A DNA stretch of 64,000 bases from Branchiostoma floridae (GCF_000003815.2 NC_049996.1:15293637-15357636); one strand, 5' to 3'. Positions 10,051 to 20,507 are shown, numbered from the stretch's first letter. Made by a program: numbers and translations. Notes: a model not told the origin generated them from the sequence alone.

Positions 10051-11221
10051 ATGGCAGCGCCAGCAAGTCCGCACACACCCGCGGAGGTGCAGCGCCAGCC
10101 ATCACAGAAAGGGGGCGCCGCTGCTCCACCCAGTGCCCTTGCCAAGCATGCTCACAGACTTCTCACCACGCTCAACAAGCTAAGGAAGGAGGGGGTGCTG
10201 TGTGACGTAACGTTCGTGTGCGACGGCGGTGGGACAACCCCTGCCCATCGCGTCATCCTGGTGTCAGCTGGCTCCCATTTCAGGGAAATCCTCCAACAGC
10301 ATGCGTCCAGAAATGTAACGGAAAATGACAGGAGCAGTGCGCAAGATTTCCGTGGAGCTACGAAAATCGAAATCGACCTGAGAGGGTCCGGGCTTGCCGC
10401 ATCCGCTGTGGATAAAGTCGTAGAGTACACGTATCTTTCCGATATCGAGTTACTCCTAAGTGGGGATGCGGTGGAAAGAAAGGAGATCGCGAAAGTCGCA
10501 AGGTACTTCAAGTTGTCATCCGTCGAGCAGGCTGTTATGAATTTCAAAATGGAGAATCGCGTTCCCGCACTCTCCGAGCCCTCAAAGATGCTTCACATCC
10601 AGGGCATCCTCAAGCACATCAACCAGTTTCGCAGGGACGGTTTTCTGTATGACGTCACGCTGATTGTGGAAAGGAGCAGATCCCCACACACAAGATCATG
10701 CTGGCAGCGTTGAGCGACTACTTCTGGGTGGTCTAGTTAATACCTAATTAGCTCACATTGTTTTCAATCATGGCCGTTACCAACTCGCAGGTTATCGAAG
10801 TTGGCGGAATGGAGGGGAAACTTCTGCAAAAGGTCGTCGACTTCGCGTACACCTCGGATCTGGACCTCTCCACCGAAAACGTCCAAGAGATTCTCCACGT
10901 GGGCTCGTACCTCCAAAGCTCGTTAATCGTCGAACCGTGCTGCGAATTCCTGAAGAAACACATCGATACAGACAACTGCGCCGACTTCTACCCGCTCACA
11001 AGAACCTACAACCTGCTCGACCTGGAAGAAGCGGTGGACAAGTTCGTGTTGGACAACATCATCGTTCTGTCCAACCGGCCGCAGTTTCAGAAGATCGAAC
11101 TGCAGAAGCTGGTCCAGCTCCTGAGATGCAATTCGCTACGCGTGATGTCAGAGGCCGAGGTGTTCGGGATCGCTATGAAATGGTTACACCATGATGTGGC
11201 ACGTTGGGAGCATATGAACAA
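10051..11221 (+). pseudogene. Kelch gene exon 1: BTB1, broken BTB2, start of BACK
   Basis: BTB1 shows LCDVTFVCDGG, the AHRVILVSAGSHFREIL core and VVEYTYLS. BTB2 starts MLHIQGILKHINQF, then FLYDVTLIVE. The frame is then lost and resumes in the +2 frame as KEQIPTHKIMLAALSDYF. Two TAG codons follow before FSIMAVTNSQVIEVGGMEG. After that the frame stays open through VVDFAYTSDLDL and the BACK helix IAMKWLHHD. The donor is AACAA then gtatgt at 11,222. Confidence 0.85.
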
Positions 11222-14200
11222 GTATGTAGAGTTTTGTACAGTTTTGAAAATGAGAAAAGAAAAGGGGGAGTAGTGTAACAGTGGGGCTCAAGCGCTACCA
11301 AACTGACCATGCCAACAGCTGTAAGCTTTACGTACATGTAGCACGTTGGGAGCATATGAACAAGTATGTCCTTTTTTTGTGCAGTTTTGAATATGAGAAA
11401 AGAAAAGGGGGAGTAGTGTAACAGTGGTGCCAAACTGACCACGCCAACAGCTGTGAGCTTTTGGTGGTGTGGTTTGCACGTTGTTAGGTTTGTGATCTGG
11501 CTCGAATCCCCGGAGTCATGATATTGTTTCTTTCGGTTGCTACTTGCCCCTCTACTAGTAGTTGTTTCACTGTTAAACTGTTTTTTAAAAACTTTTTGAG
11601 TATGTGAGAATGTCAGTAGCATTATTCATTAAACTACATTATGTGGATTTGGAATTGCACATGTGCAATGGAAAAAAATGTACAGGTAAAGGTACATGTA
11701 GTCCCATGCTGAAAGGGCAGTGGGCTGTTATCAACTATATCTATAGCTAGGGAACATTATTTCAACGCGGACCCCATTGTTTTTATTCCACCAACTTTTA
11801 CACTCCCAAACCAAAACCAAAGTCAGGTACCCATTTTTACGCTTGGGGCACAGTGAGAAAAGTTGTGTGAAGTGCCTTCCCGAGGGCAACAACATCTGAC
11901 CCAAAAACAACAGGAATCAAACTGGTGACCTCTTTGCTATCCTAGCAACTTGCCCATTGCCACCACATGTATTAAACTAATAATAATGTACAGTCTAAGC
12001 TTAACCATAATTGTACCTCTGCCTGTTACTGCAGGATACTGGAGTGTGTGAGGTTCCCACTTCTGCCCCCACAACAGATGATGATGACTGTGGCTCGAGA
12101 GTGGGACCTTGTTAAGAAAGATTCCCGGTGCGTACAGTACCACGCTAGGCTGTGGTCTATAACCCATTGACTTTGCTTGAATTTCCCTGGTACAATGTAT
12201 TGATACTGTACAGAGCATCTGTCTTCACCCCGCCGCCCCACTATCCCCGCCGCCCCACTATCCCCGCCACCCCACTATCCCCGCCACCCCACTATCCCCA
12301 CCGCCCCACTATCCCCGCCACCCCACTATCCCCGCCACCCCACTATCTCCGCCGCCCCACTATCGCCGCGGCAACAATATCTCCGCCGCCTTACTATTTC
12401 CGCAAACTGATTATCTCCTCCGTCCCACAATCCAATTTTAACCTATATATCTATATTTCAACTATCGCCAACATTCAGAGGTTTTGACATTCGAATGTCA
12501 CATCCCAATTTTAAATCTCTATATCTTATGTCCCCAGAAACTTTAACTTTACAAAACGCTGGTCATATTTTTGCACAAAAAATTCCATTATGTATGAGAT
12601 CTAAAAGGATTACACCTGCTTTTTCAACCATCCCATNNNNNNNNNNNNNNNNNNNNNNNNNNNNNNNNNNNNNNNNNNNNNNNNNNNNNNNNNNNNNNNN
12701 NNNNNNNNNNNNNNNNNNNNNNNNNNNNNNNNNNNNTGCCCCACTATCCCTGCCGTCCCACTATCCCCACAATCCCCACGGCCCCACTATCCCAGCCGCC
12801 CCACTATCCCCGCTGCCCCACTATCCCCGCCGCCCCACTATCCCCGCTGCCCCACTATCCCCACTATCCTGCCACCCCACATATAACCTAAAGCTCTGTG
12901 TGTCTTTTCTAGTTGTGTCGCCTTGTTAAAGGAGGCCACGAGGTACCACAACATGGTGTACCGACAGCCCATCTTCGAGACGTCGCGGGTTGGCCTCCGT
13001 TCCGACTACGAGTGCGCGGTGACCTTCGGAGGGATCGTTCAGCGCGGGGAAGAGGAGGAGAGCTGCAAGGACGCGACCTTCTTCGACACCTACAGTCAAA
13101 ACTCTGCCTGGAAAGACCTGGCTGGTAGGTCATCATTGTTTATTGTTTCTTTGCACATACTGTGTACCGGTAAACTGTTCAGATACAGTGCCAGTATAGG
13201 AAGGCCACTTTGACAGATAAAATTCCTGTGAAATTGTCTTTGAGCCCCAGTGAGGGAAAAAACAATTTTGTAAGGGTCAAGGAGAAATATTTTGCAAATG
13301 GTACATACATAATTAAACAAGTCAAACGAAAGAAAAAATCAAATCATTATGGGTACTTTAAGAAATAAGGAAAACCAATGGACTAACAAACTATGAACTA
13401 ATCATATAATGTGAACCAGAATTGTGTTGAAATATGTTGAAGAAGTTTGAAAGTTTATGTGTTTGTTGAATTTTGAACTGTGTTCAGATTTTGAATTGTG
13501 TTTGAATACATTACAGTAGCTTGCCAGCTGTATTGAATGTAAATCTTTATTCAAAGAACATCTAGTTGATATTTATGTACCAAGTTGATGAAACTAATAG
13601 TATATTTTTTTATTCACGAATGTTTCCCCTTTTGTGTTTCAGAACTGGAGCAGGAAGTCAGCTACCACTGTGCTGCTGTCCTGAACAACTTTGTGTACAT
13701 CGCGGGCGGGGAGGCTCCCAGTGTCTCCAAACTCAGCAGCCACAAGTTAGCCGTCAACACTGTCTGGCGGTAAGGGGAAAAACTTCCTAAAAAAGTTCTA
13801 TGGTAGTTTTTTAATGTTGGCCTTGCTGCTTTGCAACAGAAACCCCATGCATCCAGATAGAGTGCAGAAGTTTGCACTGCTTGGGTATTGGAATTTGGGG
13901 TTGCATTAGTGATTTTAGATGGGGACACGGCTCAAAAAACCACCTGCATATGCAGATTAGTGCAGGTATTTCTGATGTCTGCGTTCACCAAACCTGCACC
14001 AGGTTATGCACTGTGCATTACTGTAAAATGGATATTACTTTGCTGTACTGGTTGTAACATTTTATTTAGTTTCTATGCAAGGTAGTATTCCCTTGCCTAC
14101 TTTGTTAGTAAACAGGTAAAGGTTGTTTTATCCAGTTTTTGGTTTATGTTTGAATGGTGCAGGTAATGTTTCTATGGTGCAGGTAATTTCAAAACTTACC

Positions 14201-16461
14201 TGCACCAGTGCAAAAAAAAAGTATTTCGATCCCTGGGACATAAAACTGGTGGCTCTGTGTATAGGACAGCTCAAGTTGTCAAGTCTCTGCCAGTTAAAAG
14301 AACCCAACACTCTTATAAAATATGGGTGACATGTAGCCTGAGTACCATCCTCCGTAGTGACCGCAGGCTCAATCCTTTTGCTTGCTAACCACGGAAGGAT
14401 TGAGCCAGTGGTCACTATGGAGGATTGTACTTAAGCTAGGTGACCTGGTGTGCTTAGCTGAAAATATGATAGCCATTTTGAAGCCTCATTGCAATACTAA
14501 ATATCAGGAAAGCAAATATAATGGCTTTGAAACTTTTTTTTCCATGTCCATTTCAGGTACGAGCCCGGGCGGAACCAGTGGCTGTCGGTCGCGTCCATGC
14601 AGGAGGCCAGGAGCGACTTTTCTCTGGTTACCGTGGGCAACCACCTGTACGCCATCTGTGGCCGGAACAAAACTGGGGAAATCTTTTCAGTAGAGAGGTG
14701 AGGAGAAGGAGAAGGAAAAACTCTTGTTCTGGACACCTGTTTTCTCTAATTAAGGCCACACCAATTTAATTTCTTGGTTCACGGATTTTTTCATGAAAAA
14801 TATGAAGCGAGAGGGCGAAATAAAAATAAAAATTGTAAAATGGTTCGGGTAAAGGTAAGGGCTAATCCAAAGCATAAAGAATAAAAAGTTTTCAGCTTGA
14901 AAAAAGTACGAAAACACTATTACTGTACAGTAACAGCACCTGTACCCACACTTTAAGGAGCTTATGATATAAAGGCCAATTTGCTACACCAGAAAGTTAT
15001 TGAATGGTTTCATTAATGGTGAAAATTTGCTGAGTGGTAATTTTTATTTTTGTTTTTTTTCTCCAAAAAAATGGAGCGAGCGAATCCGTGAACCAAGAAA
15101 TTAAATTGCCTAACATGTTGGTCGCCCACGGCTAACTTTGAGGAAACTTATTGAGTCAGAAACTGGTCTGGATGGCCTGGAACTTCTCGCAGCAATGAAT
15201 GACAGACTGTACTGGAAGTCTAACTTCACTTGCTGCTCCTCAGAGGGTGACTAATGATAATGATGATTTGTGGAAGGTCTGATATAAGAGGTGACTATCA
15301 CCTTTTTAAGATGTGAACCCAGAGAACAGACTTTAAGGTTAGATCCACTCAGGCTGGGAAGGACCCCTACTCCTTTCCATACCGTACAGCATATGTGTGG
15401 TGGGCTCTTTTACCTGCTTGAGGTCTGTCTCTCCCCAAACTTCCATTTAATGTCCTATCCGAGGGATGGTCCTAACATGAAGCTAGGTCCTCATTTACAG
15501 TGAAAGAAAGCTGTGTAAAGTAAGGCCTTTCCCCAGGGCACGAGATTTGTGGCATATCAACTGATTTCAACCCAAGACCGCTGGGTTCAGGGCCAAATAC
15601 TGTGCGGTTATGCCACATGACTCCACACTATATGGTGTATAGGGCAGTGCCCATCTCAGTTTCTGTCACCCTTGGGCAACACAGCTGTACATAACTACAG
15701 TAGGGGGCTAGTCCACTTAGTAAATGCTTATAAAAGATATAAGAAATGAAATGTTTTCTACTTTATAATCTTTCAAGGAAACTTTCAAAATGAGGAAATT
15801 TTCTAGTTTGGTGAGGTAGAGTGTTTTATTCAGATACTCATCCTTCTTGTACATGTTGTTTTACAGGTATGATCCGATGGTTGACGAGTGGAAATACGTT
15901 ACGAGAGCAACTGAGAAAGTGTTCGGCCATGCCGGGGCCGCGCTTCAGGGTAAAATCATCGTAGCTGGAGGGGGTCGGAATAAAATTTTCCACAACCGCG
16001 TACATTCCTACGATACCTCACTAGATGAATGGTCCGAGAAAGCTCCGCTACTCTCTCCGAGGGCCTTCCATCGCATGGCCACGGTCGGAGACAAGGTGTT
16101 CGCCATCGGCGGATACAAGAATCGGTCGGGACCGGGGTTCCCTGTCAACGATGTCGTGTCTGTGGAATGCTACAACATGGCAGCAAACCAATGGTCAGCG
16201 GTCGCGCCGATGTTGGAGCCGCAAACCGGCGCGGGAGTGGCCGTACTCAACGACTGCATCTACATCGTGGGAGGGCGAGCGTTCAGTTCGACTTCATCGC
16301 GGCGGTCGGTGCGCCTGAAGACTGTCACGAAGTACGACACCGCGAGGAACAGGTGGGAGAGGTGCAGTTCCCTCCGACAGCCGCTAAGGGGCGCTGCTTG
16401 CTGCACACTGAGACTGCCACAGCGACTTTTCTCCATGAGCAGACTTATAACCACAGTGTAG
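10051..16461 (+). CDS. Tandem-BTB, BACK and kelch protein (KLHL-type), BTB2 disrupted
   Basis: Six coding exons: 10051-11221, 12035-12127, 12913-13124, 13643-13769, 14557-14697 and 15867-16461. Every GT-AG junction keeps frame. The ATG at 10051 has A at -3 and follows a likely acceptor at 10042. Order: alanine/proline-rich start, BTB1 (residues about 36-166), BTB2 (from about 180), BACK, six kelch blades with a C-terminal closing strand (LRGAACCTLR). KLHL proteins normally carry one BTB and recruit substrates to cullin-3 ligases. The BACK and propeller organisation recalls KLHL9/13, but I do not assign an orthologue. BTB2 is broken: near 10,664 the frame shifts, as if 4 nt of a GGAA repeat were missing, and in-frame TAGs stand at 10,734 and 10,749 in about 30 extra bases. 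Correcting both gives roughly 770 aa. This is either a recent pseudogene or assembly error. Confidence 0.85.
11199..11466 (+). repeat. Tandem duplication copying the exon 1 splice donor
   Basis: The last 23 nt of exon 1 and its donor (GCACGTTGGGAGCATATGAA and on, from 11,199) are repeated at 11,341. Both copies are followed by the same GAGAAAAGAAAAGGGGGAGT and CCAACAGCTGT text. The step is 142 bp. The second copy carries an intact gtatgt donor, but a stop at 11,271 lies between the two, so its use would truncate the protein. Confidence 0.85.
11825..11940. repeat. Dispersed repeat tail in intron 1
   Basis: GGTACCCATTTTTACGC, then AGTGAGAAAAGTTGTG and GAAGTGCCTTCCCGAGGGCA, match the tails at 5,760, 6,680 and 15,490. 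The end GGAATCAAACTGGTGACC resembles a tRNA B-box region, suggesting SINE ancestry. Confidence 0.55.
12035..12127 (+). CDS. Kelch gene exon 2 (BACK)
   Basis: The acceptor is ttactgcag and the donor is CG then gtgcgt. It encodes ILECVRFPLLPPQQ and ends VKKDSR, the central BACK helices. It joins phase 2 from exon 1 and leaves phase 2. Confidence 0.85.
12226..12880. repeat. 17-bp GC-rich minisatellite spanning the assembly gap
   Basis: Units CCCCGCC(G/A)CCCCACTAT, 17 bp long, run from about 12,226 to 12,380 and again from 12,737 to 12,880. Between them lie a degraded stretch and the N run. The array is in intron 2 and was probably the reason assembly failed. Confidence 0.9.
12637..12736. other. 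Assembly gap, 100 N
   Basis: Exactly 100 N, the usual placeholder for a gap of unknown size, inside the intron 2 minisatellite. No coding sequence is needed across it, because exons 2 and 3 join in phase. Confidence 0.98.
12913..13124 (+). CDS. Kelch gene exon 3 (end of BACK, first kelch blade)
   Basis: The acceptor is tcttttctag and the donor is G then gtaggt. It encodes CVALLKEATRYHNMVYRQPI, the usual BACK terminus, followed by blade 1 (ECAVTFGGIVQRG, then YSQNSAWKDLA). Confidence 0.85.
13643..13769 (+). CDS. Kelch gene exon 4 (second blade)
   Basis: The acceptor is ttgtgtttcag and the donor is CG then gtaagg. It encodes YHCAAVLNNFVYIAGGEAP, with the double-glycine kelch signature, and ends NTVWR. 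Confidence 0.85.
14334..14438. mobile_element. Palindromic MITE, 9-bp TSD (group element 5)
   Basis: It lies in intron 4. Ends are TAGCCTGAGTACCATCCTCC and a decayed GGAGGATTGTACTTAAGCTA. The 9-bp flanks GGTGACATG (14325-14333) and GGTGACCTG (14439-14447) differ at one base. It is the same subfamily as 4,911-5,028. Confidence 0.8.
14557..14697 (+). CDS. Kelch gene exon 5 (second to third blade)
   Basis: The acceptor is tccatttcag and the donor is AG then gtgagg. It encodes YEPGRNQWLSVASMQEARSD, then VTVGNHLYAICGRNKTG and FSVER. The blade's usual GG is CG here, a mild deviation. Confidence 0.85.
14763..15107. mobile_element. MITE in intron 5
   Basis: Inverted ends AATTTAATTTCTTGGTTCAC and GTGAACCAAGAAATTAAATT enclose AAAAATAAAAATTG-type arms. 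The length is about 345 bp and it is non-coding. Confidence 0.75.
15345..15620. repeat. Dispersed repeat copy in intron 5
   Basis: Same family as 5,335-5,830: GGAAGGACCCCTACTC, then CTTCCATTTAATGTCCTATC, then a decayed AAGTAAGGCCTTTCCCCAGG tail. Confidence 0.6.
15867..16461 (+). CDS. Kelch gene exon 6 (blades 3-6 and stop)
   Basis: The acceptor is ttgttttacag. It encodes YDPMVDEWKYV, GAALQGKIIVAGGG, VHSYDTSLDEWSEKAPL, MATVGDKVFAIGGY, YNMAANQWSAVAPM, VLNDCIYIVGG and YDTARNRWERC. The closing strand GAACCTLR follows, and the stop is TAG at 16,459. There are four kelch repeats in this exon. Confidence 0.9.
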
Positions 16462-16514
16462 AAACTTCACATACAGCATTACATTGATAAAAGTTAGACT
16501 TCCAGGTAATAAGA

Positions 16515-17140
16515 TATACCACGTGACAGTTACTCAAGCGACTGGATAAGATTTGGAAACAAACATTTCAGACGTTGTCCTCTGTCTTTTGTCAGTGATT
16601 GGATGAACATCTGGATTTACTTCATGTAGCTTTTAAATCAAAACTCCCAGGGAACTGATATATTGATGAGGGTAAGATGTTGGTTTAAAAGATGGTAAAT
16701 CCAGATGTTCATCCAGTCACTGATGGATGCTGTCTGAAATGCAGGGCTCTAGCCAGCTCGATTTTTTTTCCGTCATCCAATTCCCATTGTCGCGAAAACA
16801 CTATTCCATGAGTTAGAGAGACTGAACTGAGACCTTGAAAAACGGGTTTTTAATGAGATTAACGTATGCAAAAGGGCACCGACACACATTGTCGGCAATC
16901 ATAACAATAGCAAAACAAACAGTGTGTGGCTTTTATGGCCTTGGACGGCGTCCCCAAGCCGCCTGTAGCTTTTACCAAGGATGTTTGTCCATCAAGGTTG
17001 ACGGATTGGTTCAAAGAATTTTCCGTCACACGCAGCAAATTTCCGTCAATTGACGGAAAAACGGATGCTAGCTAGAGCCCTGCTGAAATGTCTGTTTCCA
17101 AATTTTACCCTTGCTGAGTTGCTTGAGTAATTACAAGTAT
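16515..17140. mobile_element. Older palindromic element split by a hAT MITE
   Basis: Left arm GTTACTCAAGCGACTGGATA, then AGATTTGGAAACAAACATTT and CAGAC, pairs with the right arm GTCTG, then TTTCCAAATTTTACCC and GAGTTGCTTGAGTAA. Inner arms around GGATGAACATCTGGATTTAC also pair. The hAT MITE at 16,742-17,082 sits inside one arm, so this element is older. Confidence 0.75.
16742..17082. mobile_element. hAT-like MITE, copy B (341 bp, inverted)
   Basis: CAGGGCTCTAGCCAGC ends and a perfect 8-bp duplication CTGAAATG (16734-16741 and 17083-17090). It is homologous along its whole length, in reverse orientation, to 2,363-2,705. It contains a shared CCGTCAATTGACGG palindrome. Confidence 0.85.
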
Positions 17141-17144
17141 TACC

Positions 17145-18940
17145 TTACATACACTCCACATCTACTGAATTTTTCACACAACACAAACTGCTGTACAGAC
17201 AAATAGCTTCTACCAGGCATTCTAAGGCCAATTAAGGGTTTACGGATGCAAGAACTGGCAAAAATGCTGCTAGTAATTGGCCAGGCCCACTGTAAAGATG
17301 ATATTCATCTGTGTGGGGTTATATAAAACCCCATTGCAGCCCAAATCCCAAGCAAATTGTTGTCCTTTTACTAAAGTTTTAGCCAGCTGAGCTAGTCAGG
17401 TAGAGATATATAGACAGATCATATCATATCTGTACAATTACTACCAAAAGCTGTATCATAATGCCAGCTTAGGATTGGGTTTGACATTTTCATACTGTTT
17501 CATATCTGATCATTGTTTGAATCTTGTGTACATACATGTACATACACATTACTGGCCTACTATCATGTGTATATTATACAACAATCAAGATTAGAATGTA
17601 GATACATTTTGTACAATCATGGATCGCTGTCAGGCTACTGTAGCATTGTGAAAAAAAATTGACAAGCAATAAGAAAAACAAATCATAGACATCCTTATCT
17701 ATTGTGCTTGGCACCAATCTTAGTACCTAATGCATATAACTCAGAGTAGTGAATAAAAAAAAGTGGTATTCCACATAAAGAAAACTGAAAACATTACCAT
17801 AGTTTTAACAATCAGAAATCCTTATATTTTTGCTATGGGAGGTTTCACTTGGTTGTGATGTGTTGAAGTGCTTTAAGGCAGATCTGAAGGAGGTATGAAG
17901 ACAGTTACTGAGAATTAGCAGAAGGACCAGTGGGGAAGGTTGGAAACATCCCTCTTTTGAGAGTGGCTTGTCCTGAAATAGCTGTGATTGTATCACTACA
18001 ATCATTGGACAAGTCCATTTTAAAGTGACAGGAGTCAATTGTATCGTGTGGGAGAGTTACAGGAGGTCAAGGAGTATATGGAGAGAGCTATTGGTGGAGG
18101 AAGGAAGGAAGTTGTTAAGAACGCTGGCGTTTTTCATGTTGGCATCCAAGAATTATGAGCTTTATATTATATCCTATGAATGTGACCTGTATATCTATGC
18201 TCTTGTCGAAATCTACAAAAAGTCTGAAGTATTTAATATTAATATTAGAGGCAGAATCTCTGTATTTTGCATATATATTGATTGTAACCAAGTCAGTACC
18301 CAAGCTTTGCTGAGGAAGTTTGCGTGTAACCAGAAATAAAGAAGTAGAAGATCCGTGAACATTTTATTTTACTTCTTCTTACTAGTGACTGTCTTTGTGA
18401 GGGCAACTGATTTTTGGTCAGTTCAATGAATGGAAATATGGGAGCATAGTATCATGCTATATGACTCAAAGCTGTCTTGGTGTGCTATTTTTGGTGTGGA
18501 AACAGACAACTTTCTTGGAATGGCCAATGGTACATTTTTTTAATACCATGCTAAACACAGTTAAGTTAGCAATGGCCATGAAACTGATGCACATTTCGAC
18601 GGAACATTCTAAAGGTGCCTACATTGGTTTGCCGTAGCTTATGCTCGAAATCACCAGCAGGTCGCGTATTGGCTGTTATATGTTGGGGAGTATCGACAGG
18701 GGGCGTGTGTGCACGGTGTACATAGAAACCAGTCGTCAACCTACTGAAAGCAAAAACTTCACGGCGGGTATCAGTCTCACATACATGTAGTTATATTGGG
18801 TGGGAAAATAGTTTAAGTATTAAGCTTAAGTATACTGATAATTTTCTTGTCGAAGGCATGTTGGCCTCGAGTACAATTATAGTTTAATCTCGATTTTCGG
18901 TACAGCAAATTTATAGCCTCTATAAAAGAACCCACATGTC
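17145..18940. other. Non-coding, no gene recognised
   Basis: AT-rich. A 104-codon open frame (18,025-18,339) ends close to an AATAAA at about 18,332 and could be decayed gene or retrosequence, but no family is recognised. Confidence 0.4.
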
Positions 18941-19319
18941 GCTAGAAATAGTAGCAATTGGCCAAATGGAAAGATAACACACCAGCGGAGTTGGCCGGCC
19001 AAAACTTCACATTGTCACGATCAAGTTTGGGCTCACCAACTCCTCTGGTGTGTTATCTGTCTATTCGGCCAATTCCTAACTGCTCCGAGGAGCATATGGA
19101 GCCTGGTAAAGGCTAGTCTCTACCAGACTGTTATGTTATGTTATGTTATGTTATTGGGTGGGCCGACTACTCACTCTTTGCAACCAGGGGCTGAATTGCG
19201 AGGAGCTTACAATAGGCGGGGCTAAATCGCAAGGGTCTGGAGCGAGCTTCCATTCGGCGCCACTGAGGTGACCTCAATATGACAGTAATTGCCCCAGGTG
19301 CGGCCATGGTACTGTATGT

Positions 19320-19440
19320 TTTGAACCACTCACACCGCACCATCGCACATGTGGCGGGTTCTTTAACGTGCCCGGAGTGTGGCTCTCCCCAGACACGGGA
19401 CCTCCATTTAACGTCCTATCCGAGGGACGAAGGACTGACA
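19320..19440. repeat. Dispersed repeat copy carrying the empty target site
   Basis: It includes GGACCTCCATTTAACGTCCT, uninterrupted. In the copy at 5,335-5,830 the 264-bp MITE is inserted exactly at CCATTTAAC. Confidence 0.75.
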
Positions 19441-19612
19441 ACCATGGCTGTTATAGGATCTAGGGAGAATATTATTTACCAGGGGAGTTTTGCTACCAGA
19501 GGAGTTGGTCGACCGCGCAGATTCGGAGCTTTACCTTGACTGGCGGTCCTGGCCAATTTCTCGATTTTGTTTGCCGTATTCTATATATACCTGTACTATC
19601 CCGTATCCCTTA

Positions 19613-19855
19613 TAACCCTGTCACATTATCCACGATCTTCGGGCGTATCGAAACCGATGGAAGATCGGCCATATTTAAGATCGACAGAGGGTTGCGCGTA
19701 TTTTTCACCTGAAAATCGTCCCCGTCACATATAAGCCATACTTTGTACGTTGTATGTACAATTGTTGTGCAATAAAGTTATTACTATAAGTGAGGCTCGG
19801 GCGATCTCCGCAGAATCGTCGTCCGATCGATTTTCGCCAAATGTGACAGGGGTAT
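19613..19855. mobile_element. MITE with CCCTGTCACATT ends
   Basis: Ends are CCCTGTCACATTATCC and AAATGTGACAGGGG. Internal GATCTTCGGGCGTATCG and CGATCGATTTTCG arms pair. The interior contains AATAAA and is not coding. Confidence 0.65.
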
Positions 19856-20123
19856 TACTGCCGGGTGGAAGCTTGTTAGAGGCAAGCATGCGCAGTTTTG
19901 GTTTAGGCTAGCAAATTATAGCCTCCTCGGCAAACTCCTTTCTTCCCAAATTCTTCGGCAAACTCACTTCCTAGGCAAACTCCCTTTCCCGGCACAACAG
20001 AAACCTAGCCAGGGTTAAAAATCGAGGAGTACAGTTTGCGACCTTTTCTGTTCTATTTGGCCAATATCTACTATTTTACTGTGGACCTGTACATGTAGAG
20101 GCTAAATTGGGCCTGCACACCCA

Positions 20124-20414
20124 TGGATGAAACCTGCATACATCATAAAGGCCGCTAGATATCTCTCCTTCGCGGACCGCAGCCTGACGGCACCACAGGT
20201 GCGAAGTAAATTAGTAGAAATAGGACAAATAAGACAGAAAACACGCCAGCGTTAGATGGCCGAGGAGTACAGTTTGCGACCCTTTGGCCAATGTCTATTT
20301 TTCCAGCGCCCTGTGGAGCCTGGTAGAGGCTATGGATGAAACCTGCATACATCATCAAGGCCGCTAGATGTCTCTCCTCCGCGGACCGCAGCCTGACGGC
20401 GCCACAGGTGCGAC
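20124..20414. repeat. Direct duplication of an 82-bp segment
   Basis: The segment GGATGAAACCTGCATACATC through GCGGACCGCAGCCTGACGGC occurs at about 20,124-20,205 and again at 20,333-20,414, with about 95% identity by eye. Confidence 0.8.
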
Positions 20415-20507
20415 GTGTTCCCCCAGGTTGGCGATGCGCTCCGTGGCTGCGCACAATGCCGCCTCTGCACATATTTGCAGAATGGCGAGAAACAAGGTGA
20501 CACGCAT
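20364..20507 (-). CDS. Possible small secreted-peptide ORF (47 aa)
   Basis: A GC-rich 47-codon frame on the - strand starts at a true ATG. Its first 16 residues, MRVTLFLAILQICAEA, look like a signal peptide. It then reads ALCAATERIANLGEHVAP and ends GCGPRRRDI. The last part (20,333-20,414) is duplicated at about 20,124-20,205. The context at -3 is poor (T). It might be a first exon of an unseen gene, since a CAG|gtgagt-type donor lies just upstream on the same strand. No family is recognised. Confidence 0.25.
   Translation of the reverse strand: MRVTLFLAILQICAEAALCAATERIANLGEHVAPVAPSGCGPRRRDI

Noticed and set aside
16025-16487. Alternative frames of 97 and 152 codons over the last kelch exon
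   Set aside because: They are out of frame with the kelch repeats and are explained by codon bias of the real exon.
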